Part shown: one piece after another, positions 26,224 to 38,153 of the stretch
How positions within the stretch are numbered: the first letter of the stretch is position 1
Layout of the letters: each line of letters starts with the position of its first letter
Source: Streptomyces sp. AC555_RSS877
GTDB lineage: Bacteria; Actinomycetota; Actinomycetes; Streptomycetales; Streptomycetaceae
Assembly: GCF_019049245.1 (NCBI RefSeq)
Contig: NZ_JAGMUK010000025.1
Span: forward strand, 62,001 to 126,000
DNA: 64,000 nt
Direction of reading: 5' to 3'
Notes under the pieces: model-generated
The model's input: the letters and a program-made list of their open reading frames with translations, nothing else
The model's database searches: none
What the model was told of the DNA's origin: nothing
Made by a program: the position numbers and the translations under genes

Positions 26224-29200
26224 GCCCCGGGGCGGGCCGATGGGTCCTCGTCCGTCGTCCCCCGATCCCCGGCCCGTAGCCGGGCCACGACATCCAGCGC
26301 CTCCCGTGCCGCCCGGGTCCGCGGGTGCCGCAGCCCCAGCACCTCCTCGCACGCCTCCCGGACCTCGCTGAACTCGTCCTGCGCGGCGGCTAGTTCACCC
26401 TTGCCACGCAGCAGGTCGGCCAGGTTGTGCCGTACCGCCAACGTCCCCGGATGGCGCCGCCCCAGCGTCTCCACGCAATCCGTCAGCACCGTCCGGTACT
26501 CCGCCTCCGCCTGCTCGACGCGCCCGCGCAGATGCAGGACGTGGGCCGCGCCGTGCCGTACGGACAACGTCAGCAGGTGCTGCTCGCCGAGCACCGTCCG
26601 CCGGGCCTCGTACACCTCCCGGAACTCCGCCTCGGCCGCCTCCAGCCGGCCCCGGTCCGTCAGCAGGTCGGCCAGGTTGTGGCGGACGGCGAGGGTGCCC
26701 GGGTGGCGGGGGCCGAGGGTGTCGACGCAGTCGGCGAGCACGGTGCGGTACTCGGTCTCGGCGCGGTCGGTGCGCCCGCGCAGGTGCAGGACGTGGGCGG
26801 CGCCGTGCCGTACGGAGAGGGTGAGCAGGTGCTGTTCGCCGAGCACCGTCCGCCGGGCCTCGTACACTTCGCGGAACTCCGTCTCCGCCGCCTCCAGTTG
26901 GCCGCGTTCCATCAGCAGGTCGGCGAGGTTGTGGCGGACCACCAGGGTGTGCGGGTGCATGTCGCCGAGCAGCCTGCGGCGCACCTCGAAGACCTCCCGG
27001 AACTCGCTCTCCGCGTCGCCCGGCCAGCCCCGGTCGCGCAGGACGGTGGCCAGGCCGTGCCGGGCGGCGACCGTGTCCGGATGGTCCTCGCCGTAGGAGT
27101 CGCCGCGCAGCTCCAGCACCGTACGGAACTGGCGCTCCGCCTCGGCCAGCAGACCGCGGTCACGCAGCACGTCGGCGAGGTCGTGGCGGACGGCGAGGGT
27201 GCCGGGATTGCGCTCGCCGAGGACCTCCGCGCACACCTCCAGGGTCTCCCGCAGCTCCAGCTCGGCCTGCCGGAACATCCCCCGCTCGTGCAGCACCTGC
27301 GCCACGTCGTGGCGGCTCGCCAGGGTGTCGGGGTGGCGGTCGCCGAGCGCCTCGCGGTAGGCGTCGAGCACCAGACGGTGCTCCTCCTCGGCCTCCGCGA
27401 GCAGCCCGCGCTGCCGGGACATCCGGGCCACGCCCTTGCGGGCCGCGAGCGTCTGCGGGTCCCGCTCGCCGAGCAGGGCGCGCCGGCTCGCGTACACCGT
27501 GCGGTACTCGGCCTCCGCCTCGGCGGGCCGGCCCCGGTCGCCCAGCAGCTCCGCGAGCGCGTAGCGGGCGTCGGCGGTCTCGCCCGCCGCGTCGCCGAAA
27601 AGGGCGCGGGTGTCCTCCAGGACGGTACGGACCAGGGACTCGGCGGCGGAGAGCCGACCGCGCAACTGCAGCAGGTGGGCGGCGGCGGACCGTACTTCCA
27701 GCGCGTCCGGGTCACGGGGCCCGCAGGCGAGGACGACCGGCTCGCAGGCGTCGAGGACCGCCTCGGCCCGGTCGAGCCAGCCCCGCCGGAACAGATGCCG
27801 CGCCCCGGCCGCCGCAGCGCGCAGCGCCTTGGAGACCAGCTCGTCGTCGGCCTCGTACGGATCGCCGATCAGGGCGAGCGGCGCGTCGCAGTGCGGGAGC
27901 AGCAGCCGCCAGAGCGGCCAGTCGCGCGGGTCGTCCTCGCTGAGGTCGCAGGTGGCCGCGACGACCAGGTCGGCGACCACCGCGCCGTACTCCTGGAGGT
28001 GTTCGGCGAGGTCCCGCTGACGGCGGCCGGCGTCCCGGACGAGCGGGTGCAGCAGCAGGCTGCGCGCGTGCTCGTCGCCGCCGCGCGGGGTGTGCAGCTC
28101 GACCAGGCCGAAGTCGGCGAGCGAGGTGAGCGCGGTGTAGAGCTCCTGCGGGGTGATGCCGGGCAGCAGCGCCGACTCGGCGAGCCGGTCCGGGCGCAGC
28201 AGCCCGACCAGGGGCACGGGCGCGTCGCCCAGGCAGCACAGCAGGCGCATCAGCGGACGGGCCTGCACGATGCCGCGCCGCTCCAGCAGATCCAGGGAGA
28301 GCTCCCAAGTACGGCTGACCGTCGCGGTGTTGGTGCCGCCGGGCTGGCCGGGCGGGTCCTCGTCGAGGAGCTCGGTGAAGCGTTCGTCGAGGGCCGCGTG
28401 GTAGTCGGTGTACCTCCGCACGGCGCTGGTGCCCGGCCAGGCCGGGAACGCGGACGCCGCCGCGAGGTAGGAGCCCGCGATGCGCAGCGCCAGCGGCAGC
28501 CCGCCGAGCCGTTGCGCCAGCAGCTCCGCCTCCTCGCGCGACCCGGCCCGCTCCCCGGCGAGGTCGCACAGTACGTCGGTGGCGTCGGCGCCGGCCAGCG
28601 CGTCCACCGGGTGCAGGGTCGCCCAGGGGCCCCAGGTCGCCGGGCTGCCGTCCCGGCTGGTGATGAGGACCAGGCCGGGCAGTTCGGCGGCCGGCCGGAT
28701 CCAGCCCGTGCCCTCCGCCAACCGCCCCTGCGGGGCGAGGTGTTCGGGTTCGTCGGCGTTGTCCACGACGAGCAGCCACGGCTCCGTCCGGTCGCACAGC
28801 CGCCGCCACAGCAGGTCGGTGGCGCTGGAACGCCCCGACCAGGCCCGGTCGATGAGATCGGCGGGCGTGCCCAGCGCGGCCACCACCTCGCGCATCCCGG
28901 CGCTCAGCGCGGCCGGGTTGGACGCGGTCACCCACCACACGTCCACGCCCAGCGCGGAGGCGTACGCGGCGATCTCCAGCGCGACCGTGGTCTTGCCGCC
29001 ACCGCCCAACCCGTGCAGCACCCGCACGCCCGAAGTGGGCTTGCCCACCAGCTGCTTGAGCGCGTCGAGCAGCGGCTCCCGCCCGCGCACCCGGCGGTCG
29101 AGCCGGCCCAGCGGCGGGGCGACGGTCAGCGCGCCCGGGGCGGGCGACTCGGGTGCCGCCGCGGGGAGCCCGAACTGGGCGTGCGGGGCATGGATGACGA

Positions 29201-29510
29201 TCGGCCGACCCGCGCCGGAGAACTCCTCCACGAACGCGGTCAGTTGGCCGGACAGCTCCGGGTTCCTGGCGAGCAGCGTGCGCAGCGTGGCGTCCCACCG
29301 CTCCCGCTGTTCGCGCAGGATGATCTCCTGCCGGCCCGGCGGTGCGGCATCGAGCGCGGCCCGCGCCCGGTCCAGCTCCGCCACTTCCTCGCGCCCCAGG
29401 ATCCGTGCGATCCTCTGCCGGGCCGCCTGCCAAGCGTCCGTGGTCATCAGAGCGACCATCGTGCCCGCGGCGGCGGCAGCGGTCTGGGTGAACAACTCTG
29501 CCCCGAACAT
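26181..29510 (-). CDS. NB-ARC/TPR STAND ATPase (NLR-like architecture)
   Basis: 1109 residues from ATG at 29510 (AGGGGG about 6 bp upstream). A small hydrophobic N-terminal helix (about 10-25) is followed by a coiled-coil-prone region. The NB-ARC ATPase runs from about 140 to 430, with P-loop GLGGGGKTT (167-175), Walker B WLLVVDNADEP, sensor VLITSRDG and GLPLALRIAGSYLA. After a winged-helix/ARC region come about ten 42-residue TPR units (SRHDVAQVLHERGMFRQAE type). STAND proteins oligomerise on ligand binding and act in signalling or anti-phage defence. No separate effector domain is recognised. The C-terminal TPRs include a recent 84-residue duplication. Confidence 0.88.
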   Translation of the reverse strand: MFGAELFTQTAAAAAGTMVALMTTDAWQAARQRIARILGREEVAELDRARAALDAAPPGRQEIILREQRERWDATLRTLLARNPELSGQLTAFVEEFSGAGRPIVIHAPHAQFGLPAAAPESPAPGALTVAPPLGRLDRRVRGREPLLDALKQLVGKPTSGVRVLHGLGGGGKTTVALEIAAYASALGVDVWWVTASNPAALSAGMREVVAALGTPADLIDRAWSGRSSATDLLWRRLCDRTEPWLLVVDNADEPEHLAPQGRLAEGTGWIRPAAELPGLVLITSRDGSPATWGPWATLHPVDALAGADATDVLCDLAGERAGSREEAELLAQRLGGLPLALRIAGSYLAAASAFPAWPGTSAVRRYTDYHAALDERFTELLDEDPPGQPGGTNTATVSRTWELSLDLLERRGIVQARPLMRLLCCLGDAPVPLVGLLRPDRLAESALLPGITPQELYTALTSLADFGLVELHTPRGGDEHARSLLLHPLVRDAGRRQRDLAEHLQEYGAVVADLVVAATCDLSEDDPRDWPLWRLLLPHCDAPLALIGDPYEADDELVSKALRAAAAGARHLFRRGWLDRAEAVLDACEPVVLACGPRDPDALEVRSAAAHLLQLRGRLSAAESLVRTVLEDTRALFGDAAGETADARYALAELLGDRGRPAEAEAEYRTVYASRRALLGERDPQTLAARKGVARMSRQRGLLAEAEEEHRLVLDAYREALGDRHPDTLASRHDVAQVLHERGMFRQAELELRETLEVCAEVLGERNPGTLAVRHDLADVLRDRGLLAEAERQFRTVLELRGDSYGEDHPDTVAARHGLATVLRDRGWPGDAESEFREVFEVRRRLLGDMHPHTLVVRHNLADLLMERGQLEAAETEFREVYEARRTVLGEQHLLTLSVRHGAAHVLHLRGRTDRAETEYRTVLADCVDTLGPRHPGTLAVRHNLADLLTDRGRLEAAEAEFREVYEARRTVLGEQHLLTLSVRHGAAHVLHLRGRVEQAEAEYRTVLTDCVETLGRRHPGTLAVRHNLADLLRGKGELAAAQDEFSEVREACEEVLGLRHPRTRAAREALDVVARLRAGDRGTTDEDPSARPGAHAPSDPDSAAAGS
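26409..26939 (-). repeat. 252-bp tandem duplication within the TPR region
   Basis: CAGCAGGTCGGCCAGGTTGT recurs at 26409, 26661 and (one change) 26913, exactly 252 bp (84 codons, two TPR units) apart. The intervening copies share long identical stretches, for example around the encoded EVYEARRTVLGEQHLLTLS. This indicates a recent in-frame duplication. Confidence 0.85.
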
Positions 29511-32028
<2,518 letters not shown>

Positions 32029-32159
32029 GGTCCAGGGGTCACACGGGCTGTCCCGCGGCCCGCTCGGCGTGCTCCACCGCCGCTCGCGCCGGCGCGAGCC
32101 GTCGCCGGACAGCTCCGGCTGGAAGCGGGAGGCGAGGAAGAACCGCCGGGCAGCGAGAG

Positions 32160-32815
32160 TTCGGCGATCCGGAGGTGGCCGTCCTCGTCGTCCCCGGAGA
32201 GGCGCAGGCCGCGCTCGCGCAGCGCGTCGTACGAAGGGCCGCCGCACCCGAGCCCGGGCTGACCCTCGCCGTCGCACCGACCGCCCTCGGCTCGCGTGCC
32301 GGTAGGGGTGCCGGCCCGCGATGGGATCCCGGCGGCCGTCGCCACCGGCACGGCCGGCCTGGGCCTGTTCGACGGCCCGGCCGCGCCCGGCGATCCGCTG
32401 CGGCTGCCCGAGGTGGCCCCGCTGACCACGACGGCGTCGGCGAGGAGCCCGGGTGCGTCCCGCTCCCCGAACACCCGTCCCCTGACCCGGCGCACCGGGC
32501 TGCGCCTCACGGACCTCGCCGACGCGCGCCGGCCGGACGCACCGGACGCGCACCGAGGGCAGGGGCCGGCCCCTCGCCCAGCCCCGTGCGGCAGACGGCG
32601 GCCACGCCTTCCGTCCCGCCCTGCGCTACGAGGGCACCGACCGTGCGTGCCCTGACCGCCCCGTCCGCGGCGGGTCACGGCCCGACCCTGCTGCCCCGGC
32701 CGGCGGCGATCGGGGCGCCGGGCGCGGTCGCCGTCCCGGTCACCGAGCCGCGGGTCGTGCGCCGGACGGAGCTGGTGTGGGCGGGCGGGAGTACCTTCCC
32801 GCTCCTGACCGGGGG
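32160..32815 (+). pseudogene. Decayed LysR-type transcriptional regulator
   Basis: Pieces of a LysR effector domain appear in order but in different frames: LGLFDGPAAPGDPLRLPEVAPLT, then EEPGCVPLPEHPSPDP in another frame, back to TRRTGLRLTDLADARRPDAPDA, then HAFRPALRYEGTDR, and finally GHGPTLLPRPAAIGAPGAVAV and VPVTEPRVVRRTELVW. No open frame joins them and the HTH is not recognisable, so several frameshifts and probably a 5' deletion occurred. The boundaries are approximate. The region from 32029 to 32883 contains nothing else I can support. Confidence 0.65.
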
Positions 32816-32883
32816 GCAGTCTCACTCGTTCGTGGCTTGTCGGGCGCCGGTGTGCCGGGTAGATCGACATCCGGAGGCGATCG

Positions 32884-33498
32884 ATGGAACAGACTGCGTT
32901 GCGACCCAAGCCGATGCCCGGCCGGAAACCCGGCGGCGACACCAGGTCCGGTCCTGCCAGGCGCCCGCACGCCGTGCGCCGGCGCGGCCGGCGGCTGCGG
33001 ACCCTGCTGTTCGGCGTGTTCGCCGGCACGGTCCTGGTGCTGTCCGGGATCGGCCTCGGCACGGTCGGCGCCACCGTGATCGGCATGAGCAAGCTCGCCG
33101 ACCTCCAGCGGCAGGCCGGGCAACAGGGGCAGGCGGGACCGGGAGCCGGAGCGCCGGGCGTCCGGGGGAGCATGTCGGCCTCCGCGCACCCCGGCTCTTC
33201 CGCGCCGCCCACGACCGCCTCTCCGGCGCCGGTCCGCGCGACCCTCGGCCTGGAGGTCGTGGACGCCGAGAAGGCGGGCGCCCTGGTCGTCGGCGTCCAT
33301 GTCCCCGGCCCGGGGTACACGGCGGGCCTGGTCCGCGGCGACCTGCTCCTCGTGTTCGGCCGCACCCGGGTCGACTCGGCGGCCGACCTCGCCCGAGCGG
33401 TCGCCCAAGCGCGTCCCGGCAAGGCGGTCGTGCTGACGGTGCGGCACCGCAGTGGCGGCTACCAGCAGTTGACGGTCCGCCCCGGCGTGGTCACGTGA
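32884..33498 (+). CDS. Membrane-anchored PDZ-domain protein
   Basis: 204 residues. A basic N-terminus of 40 residues precedes a single membrane helix (about 41-67, LLFGVFAGTVLVLSGIGLGTV). A Pro/Ser/Ala linker follows, then a PDZ domain (about 118-200) with LVVGVHVPGPGYTAGLVRGDLLLVFG, the carboxylate-binding loop region being degenerate. No protease domain is attached, unlike DegP/HtrA. It may act as an adaptor for an extracytoplasmic protease. The ATG lacks a strong ribosome site (GGAGGCGATCG upstream). A PDZ/secreted gene near geosmin synthase is recalled for related species. Confidence 0.8.
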   Translation: MEQTALRPKPMPGRKPGGDTRSGPARRPHAVRRRGRRLRTLLFGVFAGTVLVLSGIGLGTVGATVIGMSKLADLQRQAGQQGQAGPGAGAPGVRGSMSASAHPGSSAPPTTASPAPVRATLGLEVVDAEKAGALVVGVHVPGPGYTAGLVRGDLLLVFGRTRVDSAADLARAVAQARPGKAVVLTVRHRSGGYQQLTVRPGVVT

Positions 33499-34021
33499 CC
33501 CCCCGCGAGTGACTCGTCAGCCGCCGCTCGCCGTCCCGCACAGGAAAGGCCGGCGCGCGTCCCGGTCCGCGACCTGCTCGCCCTCCGACGACCAGCGGCC
33601 GCCCGGCGAACGCGGCGGCGGGTATGTGCGCGCGAGGGGTGATCAGTCCGTCGATCTCGGGCCGAGGCTCCAGCAGCGCCGCCGGCCCGGCCCGGCCGGG
33701 CCGGGGCAGCCGGTAGGCGTCGGGCTGGGGGGCACCTCCCCCCGCCCTTCAGGCAGTGGGCAGGGTGGTGCAGCGCGACCGGCGGGTGGTGGAGGGCGAG
33801 CAGGGTCGTCCAGGTGCAGAGCGCTGATGTGGGCGAGTACGCCTGATGTGCGCTTGATGGAATGAGGGGTCCGAGCGTTGGCTTTCCTGGTGGCGCAACG
33901 CCCTGACGTCAGCCGAGGTGTGCGGCGGCGCGACCGAAAGACCTGGCAACCGGCTCGCGCTGCCCCCGCTGTCCGGGCAGGATGCTGCCCGTAGTCCCTT
34001 CACCTGCCCCGGGAGGCCCGG
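33499..34021. other. Intergenic region after the PDZ gene
   Basis: 520 bp with no supportable gene. It has a GC-only palindrome near 33684-33704, a hairpin at 33727-33743 (GGGGGG-CACCT-CCCCCC) and a CTGACGTCAG palindrome at 33903-33912. A minus-strand frame gives weak protein-like sequence but no start or family match. Confidence 0.45.
33727..33743. terminator. G6/C6 hairpin
   Basis: GGGGGG-CACCT-CCCCCC, 230 bp after the PDZ gene. It resembles a hairpin often seen between Streptomyces genes and may terminate transcription in either direction. Confidence 0.4.
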
Positions 34022-35149
34022 ATGACCGGCAGTACGGCCGCGCCCTTCACCGCCGACGACTACAGGGCCCGTATGGAGCGGGCGGCGAGGGCGGCCGCCG
34101 ACGCCGGGCTGGCCGCGCTGCTGGTGGCACCGGGACCGGACCTGGTGTGGCTCACCGGCTACGCGCCCCCCGCGACCACCGAACGGCTCACCCTCCTGGT
34201 CCTCGCCCCGGAACAGGACCCCGTCCTCGTCGTCCCCGCCCTGGAGGCCCCGGACGCGGCGAAGGCGGCGGGCGCGTCCGCCATGACCCTGCGGGACTGG
34301 ACCGACGGCAAGGACCCCTACGCCGTCACCGCCGCCCTCCTCGACGCCTCCGGCCGCTTCGGCGTCAGCGACAACGCCTGGGCGATGCACCTCCTGGGAC
34401 TGCAGAGGGCCCTGCCCGGCACGTCCTACGCGTCCCTCACCGAGGCCCTGCCGATGCTGCGCGCCGTCAAGGACGCGGCGGAGCTGGAGCTGATGGCGGC
34501 CGCGGGCGCGGCCGCGGACGCCACGTTCGAGGAGATCCGGAACGTTCCCTTCGCGGGCCGAAGGGAGTCCGAGATCGCCGCGGACCTCGCCCGGCTGCTG
34601 CGGGCACACGGGCACGAGCAGGTCGACTTCACCATCGTCGCCTCCGGCCCGAACGGCGCCAACCCGCACCACGAGGTGGGCGACCGGGTCGTCGAGCACG
34701 GCGACATGGTCGTCCTGGACTTCGGCGGCCTCAAGGACGGCTACGGATCCGACACCTCCCGCACGGTCCACGTCGGCGAACCCACCGACGAGGAGCGACG
34801 GGTGCACGACCTCGTGCGCGAGGCCCAGGAGGCGGGCTTCGCGGCGGTACGGCCCGGCATCGCCTGCCAGGAGGTCGACCGGGCCGCCCGCGCGGTCATC
34901 GCCGACGCCGGGTACGGCGAGTACTTCATCCACCGCACCGGCCACGGCATCGGCGTCACCACGCACGAGCCGCCGTACATGATCGAGGGCGAGGAACAGC
35001 CCCTCGTGCCAGGAATGTGCTTCTCCGTGGAACCCGGGATCTATCTGCCGGGCCGGTTCGGGGTACGCATCGAGGACATCGTCACGGTCACCGGGGACGG
35101 CGGCCGCCGCCTCAACGACACGACCCGCGAGATGGTGACAGTGGACTGA
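34022..35149 (+). CDS. M24 family aminopeptidase (Xaa-Pro peptidase type)
   Basis: 375 residues, ATG start with GGGAGG upstream. The creatinase-like N-terminal domain (1-135, LVAPGPDLVWLTGY) is followed by the pita-bread catalytic domain. Its five metal ligands are all visible: Asp in MVVLDFGG, Asp in YGSDTSRTV, His in HRTGHGIGV, Glu in FSVEPGIY and Glu in RIEDIVTV. It removes N-terminal residues before proline, or acts on related dipeptides. Cytoplasmic. A 72-bp gap separates it from the phosphotransferase-like gene on the same strand. Confidence 0.92.
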   Translation: MTGSTAAPFTADDYRARMERAARAAADAGLAALLVAPGPDLVWLTGYAPPATTERLTLLVLAPEQDPVLVVPALEAPDAAKAAGASAMTLRDWTDGKDPYAVTAALLDASGRFGVSDNAWAMHLLGLQRALPGTSYASLTEALPMLRAVKDAAELELMAAAGAAADATFEEIRNVPFAGRRESEIAADLARLLRAHGHEQVDFTIVASGPNGANPHHEVGDRVVEHGDMVVLDFGGLKDGYGSDTSRTVHVGEPTDEERRVHDLVREAQEAGFAAVRPGIACQEVDRAARAVIADAGYGEYFIHRTGHGIGVTTHEPPYMIEGEEQPLVPGMCFSVEPGIYLPGRFGVRIEDIVTVTGDGGRRLNDTTREMVTVD

Positions 35150-35221
35150 CGCAGACGCAGCAGCGGTGACACCGGCAGGAGCAGGAGCCCCTACGTCCTC
35201 AGGAACGACAACGGCGCGACC

Positions 35222-36160
35222 ATGACCCAGGCACCGACACCCACCGCGGACACCGTCCGCCGGCTGGTCCGTACGCTCCTCAAGGAGAGCGCGGCCAACG
35301 CCGCCGGCCCCGACGTCCGGCCCGTCGCCGAGGGCGGCGAGCCCGCCACCTGGTGGGTCGGCACACGCCATGTGCTGCGCCTGGCCCCCGACCGCGAGGC
35401 CGCGGTCCGCCGCCGCCGCGAACTGCGCCTGCGCGACCTCGTCCGCCCCCACCTGCCGGTAGCGGTGCCGGTGAGCGTGGCGCACGGCGAGTGGGCGCCC
35501 GGGCTGACGTACACGCTGGACACCAAGGTGCCCGGCGGCTCGGGGGAGGAGCACGACGTGTCCGCCGTGGGCGAGGCCGACCTGGCCGGGCTGCTCACCG
35601 GCCTGCGCGAGGTGCCGGTCCGCCAGGCGGAAGCGCTCGGGGTGCCGCGCACGGGCCCGCGGTCCCTGGAGGGCCTGCGCCGGGAGGCCGAGCGCGCCGC
35701 CGCGCGTCTCGCCGCCGCCGACGAGTTCGACCCCGCCAGCCTCCAGCAGCTCACGGCCCCGGCCGCGGTCCAGCTCGCCGCCCAGTCCGGCAGCGCGGTC
35801 CTCGTCCACCACGGCCTCACCGGCGACCGCCTGGTGGTCAGCGCCGACGGCCGGGTGCGCGGGGTCCTGGACTGGACCGACGCGGTCATCGGGGACCCCG
35901 CCGAGGACATCGCCGGCCTCGCCCGCGCCGTCGGCTCCCCGGCCGCCGTCCGCGCCGCCACCCTCGCCGGCTACGGCGCCCGCCCCTGTCTGCGCGGCCT
36001 CTGGCTGGCCCGCTGCGACACGGTCGTCCACCTCGCCGCCCGCCTCCAGGGCCGCGACGACACCCCCCTGCCCCTCCTGAGGACCCGGCTGCGGCGGGCC
36101 TGGGAGGCGATCCTGCTGGAACGGGTGACGGAACTGCGGGACGAGGAGACGGACGAGTAG
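35222..36160 (+). CDS. Aminoglycoside-phosphotransferase-fold protein with altered catalytic loop
   Basis: 312 residues, ATG start. The fold is recognised by the N-lobe (WWVGTRHVLRLAPDREAAVRRRREL) and by the C-lobe loop VLVHHGLTGDRLVV followed by GVLDWTDAVIGDPAEDIAGLA. In active enzymes the loop reads HGDLxxxN; here it is HGLTGDRL, so the catalytic Asp position is Leu and the Asn is absent. The metal Asp (LDWTD) remains. It may be a pseudokinase or use a shifted Asp. Substrate unknown; these proteins are rarely true resistance enzymes in Streptomyces. Confidence 0.78.
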   Translation: MTQAPTPTADTVRRLVRTLLKESAANAAGPDVRPVAEGGEPATWWVGTRHVLRLAPDREAAVRRRRELRLRDLVRPHLPVAVPVSVAHGEWAPGLTYTLDTKVPGGSGEEHDVSAVGEADLAGLLTGLREVPVRQAEALGVPRTGPRSLEGLRREAERAAARLAAADEFDPASLQQLTAPAAVQLAAQSGSAVLVHHGLTGDRLVVSADGRVRGVLDWTDAVIGDPAEDIAGLARAVGSPAAVRAATLAGYGARPCLRGLWLARCDTVVHLAARLQGRDDTPLPLLRTRLRRAWEAILLERVTELRDEETDE

Positions 36161-36235
36161 CGGTACCGGGATGTCCGGGTTCCGGGCCGGTGACGCCTTC
36201 CGGGCCGCCGCCGAGGGGCGACGAGCCGGACGGAC

Positions 36236-37981
36236 TCAGTCCTGCAGGAGCACCACGCAGGACTCGCCGGGCACACGCAGCGCCCCGTCCGGGCCCGGCG
36301 CCTCGACGGGCTCCCAGGCGGCGAGGACCTGCGCGGGGCGGGAGCCCAGGGGGATCGCCGCCGGCTCCTGGGCCAGGTTCACGGCCACCCGGATGTCACC
36401 GCGCCGGAAGGCGAGCCAGCGGCTCTCCTCGTCGTACGCCACCTTCGTGTCGGCCAGATCCGGATCCGTGAGGTCCGCCTGCTCGTGCCGCAGGGCGATG
36501 AGCCGGCGGTACCAGGCCAGCACGCGCGCGTGGGGCTCGCTTTCGGGCTCGGACCAGTCGAGGCAGGAGCGGTCACGGGTCGCGGGGTCCTGCGGGTCGG
36601 GGACGTCCTCCTCGGCCCAGCCGTGCGGGGCGAACTCCCGCCGCCTCCCCTTGCGTACGGCCTCGGCGAGCTCGGGATCGGTGTGGTCGGTGAAGAACTG
36701 CCAGGGCGTGCCCGCCGCCCACTCCTCGCCCATGAACAGCATCGGCGTGAAGGGGGAGGTGAGCGTCAGCGTCGCCGCGCAGGCCAGCAGGCCGGGGGAG
36801 AGGGAGGCGGCCAGGCGGTCGCCCTGGGCGCGGTTGCCCACCTGGTCGTGGGTCTGGGTGTAGCCGAGGAGCCGGTGCGCCGGCACACGGTTGCGGTCCA
36901 GGGGGCGCCCGTGGCGGCGGTCCCGGAAACTCGAGTACGTGCCGTCGTGGAAGTAGCCGCCGGTGAGGGTCTTGGCCACCGCCGCGAGCGGGGCGCGCGC
37001 GAAGTCGGCGTAGTAGCCCTGGGACTCGCCGGTCAGCGCGGCGTGCAGAGCGTGGTGGAAGTCGTCGTTCCACTGCGCGTGCAGCCCGAGCCCGCCCGCC
37101 GCGCGGGGGGTGACGAGCCGCGGATCGTTCAGGTCGGACTCCGCGATCAGGAACAGGGGCCGGCCCAGGTCGTCGGCGAGGCCGTCCACGGCCGTCGACA
37201 GTTCCTCCAGGAAGTGGCACGCGCGCGTGTCGGCCAGCGCGTGCACCGCGTCCAGGCGCAGCCCGTCGATCCGGTAGTCACGCAGCCACGCCAGCGCGCT
37301 GTCCAGCAGGTACGTCCGCACCTCGTCCGAACCGGGCGCGTCCAGGTTCACCGCGGAACCCCAGGGCGTGTGGTGGGTGTCCGTGAAGTACGGGCCGAAG
37401 GCGGGGAGGTAGTTGCCGGAGGGCCCCAGGTGGTTGTGCACCACGTCCAGGACGACGCCCAGACCGAGCTCGTGCGCCCGGTCGACGAAGCGTTTCAGCG
37501 CCTCGGGGCCGCCGTACGGCTCGTGCACGGCCCACAGCGAGACCCCCTCGTACCCCCACCCGTGCCGCCCGGGGAAGGGACACAGGGGCATCAACTCGAC
37601 GTGCGTGACGCCCAGTTCGACGAGGTGCCCGAGCCGCTCGGCCGCCGCGTCCAGGGTGCCCTCGCGCGTGTACGTGCCCACGTGCAGCTCGTACAGCGCC
37701 GCGCCCGGCAGCGGCCGGCCCGGCCACCGGGCGCGCCACGTGTACCGGTCGTGCTCGACGACCGCGCTCAGCCCGTCCGGACCGTCGGGCTGCCGGCGCG
37801 ACCGCGGATCGGGCAGCACGGGGCCGTCGTCCACGGCGAAGCCGTACCGCGTGCCGTCCCGCGCTTCCGTATCTCCCCGCCACCAGCCGGCGCGCGCCGG
37901 ATCGCGCTCCATCGCGCGCGTGGCGCCGTCGCAATGGAGCGTCACACGATCGGCCTGCGGTGCCCACACCTCGAACTGCAC
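36236..37981 (-). CDS. treZ: Malto-oligosyltrehalose trehalohydrolase TreZ
   Basis: 581 residues. Order: CBM48-like N-domain (FEVWAPQADRVTL), then GH13 barrel with LDVVHNHLGPSGNYL, nucleophile Asp244 in DGLRLDAVHAL, acid/base Glu281 in LIAESDLND and AQWNDDFHHALH (306-307). These are diagnostic of TreZ, which hydrolyses the terminal maltooligosyl trehalose unit to release trehalose. Its partner treY is at 42358-44706, separated by a peptidase/inhibitor group, whereas treZ and treY are often adjacent. Minus strand; convergent with the phosphotransferase-like gene. Confidence 0.95.
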   Translation of the reverse strand: MQFEVWAPQADRVTLHCDGATRAMERDPARAGWWRGDTEARDGTRYGFAVDDGPVLPDPRSRRQPDGPDGLSAVVEHDRYTWRARWPGRPLPGAALYELHVGTYTREGTLDAAAERLGHLVELGVTHVELMPLCPFPGRHGWGYEGVSLWAVHEPYGGPEALKRFVDRAHELGLGVVLDVVHNHLGPSGNYLPAFGPYFTDTHHTPWGSAVNLDAPGSDEVRTYLLDSALAWLRDYRIDGLRLDAVHALADTRACHFLEELSTAVDGLADDLGRPLFLIAESDLNDPRLVTPRAAGGLGLHAQWNDDFHHALHAALTGESQGYYADFARAPLAAVAKTLTGGYFHDGTYSSFRDRRHGRPLDRNRVPAHRLLGYTQTHDQVGNRAQGDRLAASLSPGLLACAATLTLTSPFTPMLFMGEEWAAGTPWQFFTDHTDPELAEAVRKGRRREFAPHGWAEEDVPDPQDPATRDRSCLDWSEPESEPHARVLAWYRRLIALRHEQADLTDPDLADTKVAYDEESRWLAFRRGDIRVAVNLAQEPAAIPLGSRPAQVLAAWEPVEAPGPDGALRVPGESCVVLLQD

Positions 37982-38153
37982 GGACGGTTCCCCTTCGTCT
38001 GCTCAGTGATGTAGCCCGTCCATCGTGCTTCAAACGCGATCAATGTGCCGGTGAATCCGTCCCATTGCGGCAGGTGTCGCCAGGTGGGCGTGGAGTGGCG
38101 GCCGTTTCCGGGTTTTCTGGACACCCGGCGTTCACTGGCCGACAATCACGAAC

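Noticed and set aside
32884..33498. PDZ protein as part of a DegP-type protease
   Set aside because: No trypsin-like domain or catalytic triad; only a PDZ-like C-terminus and a membrane helix are present.
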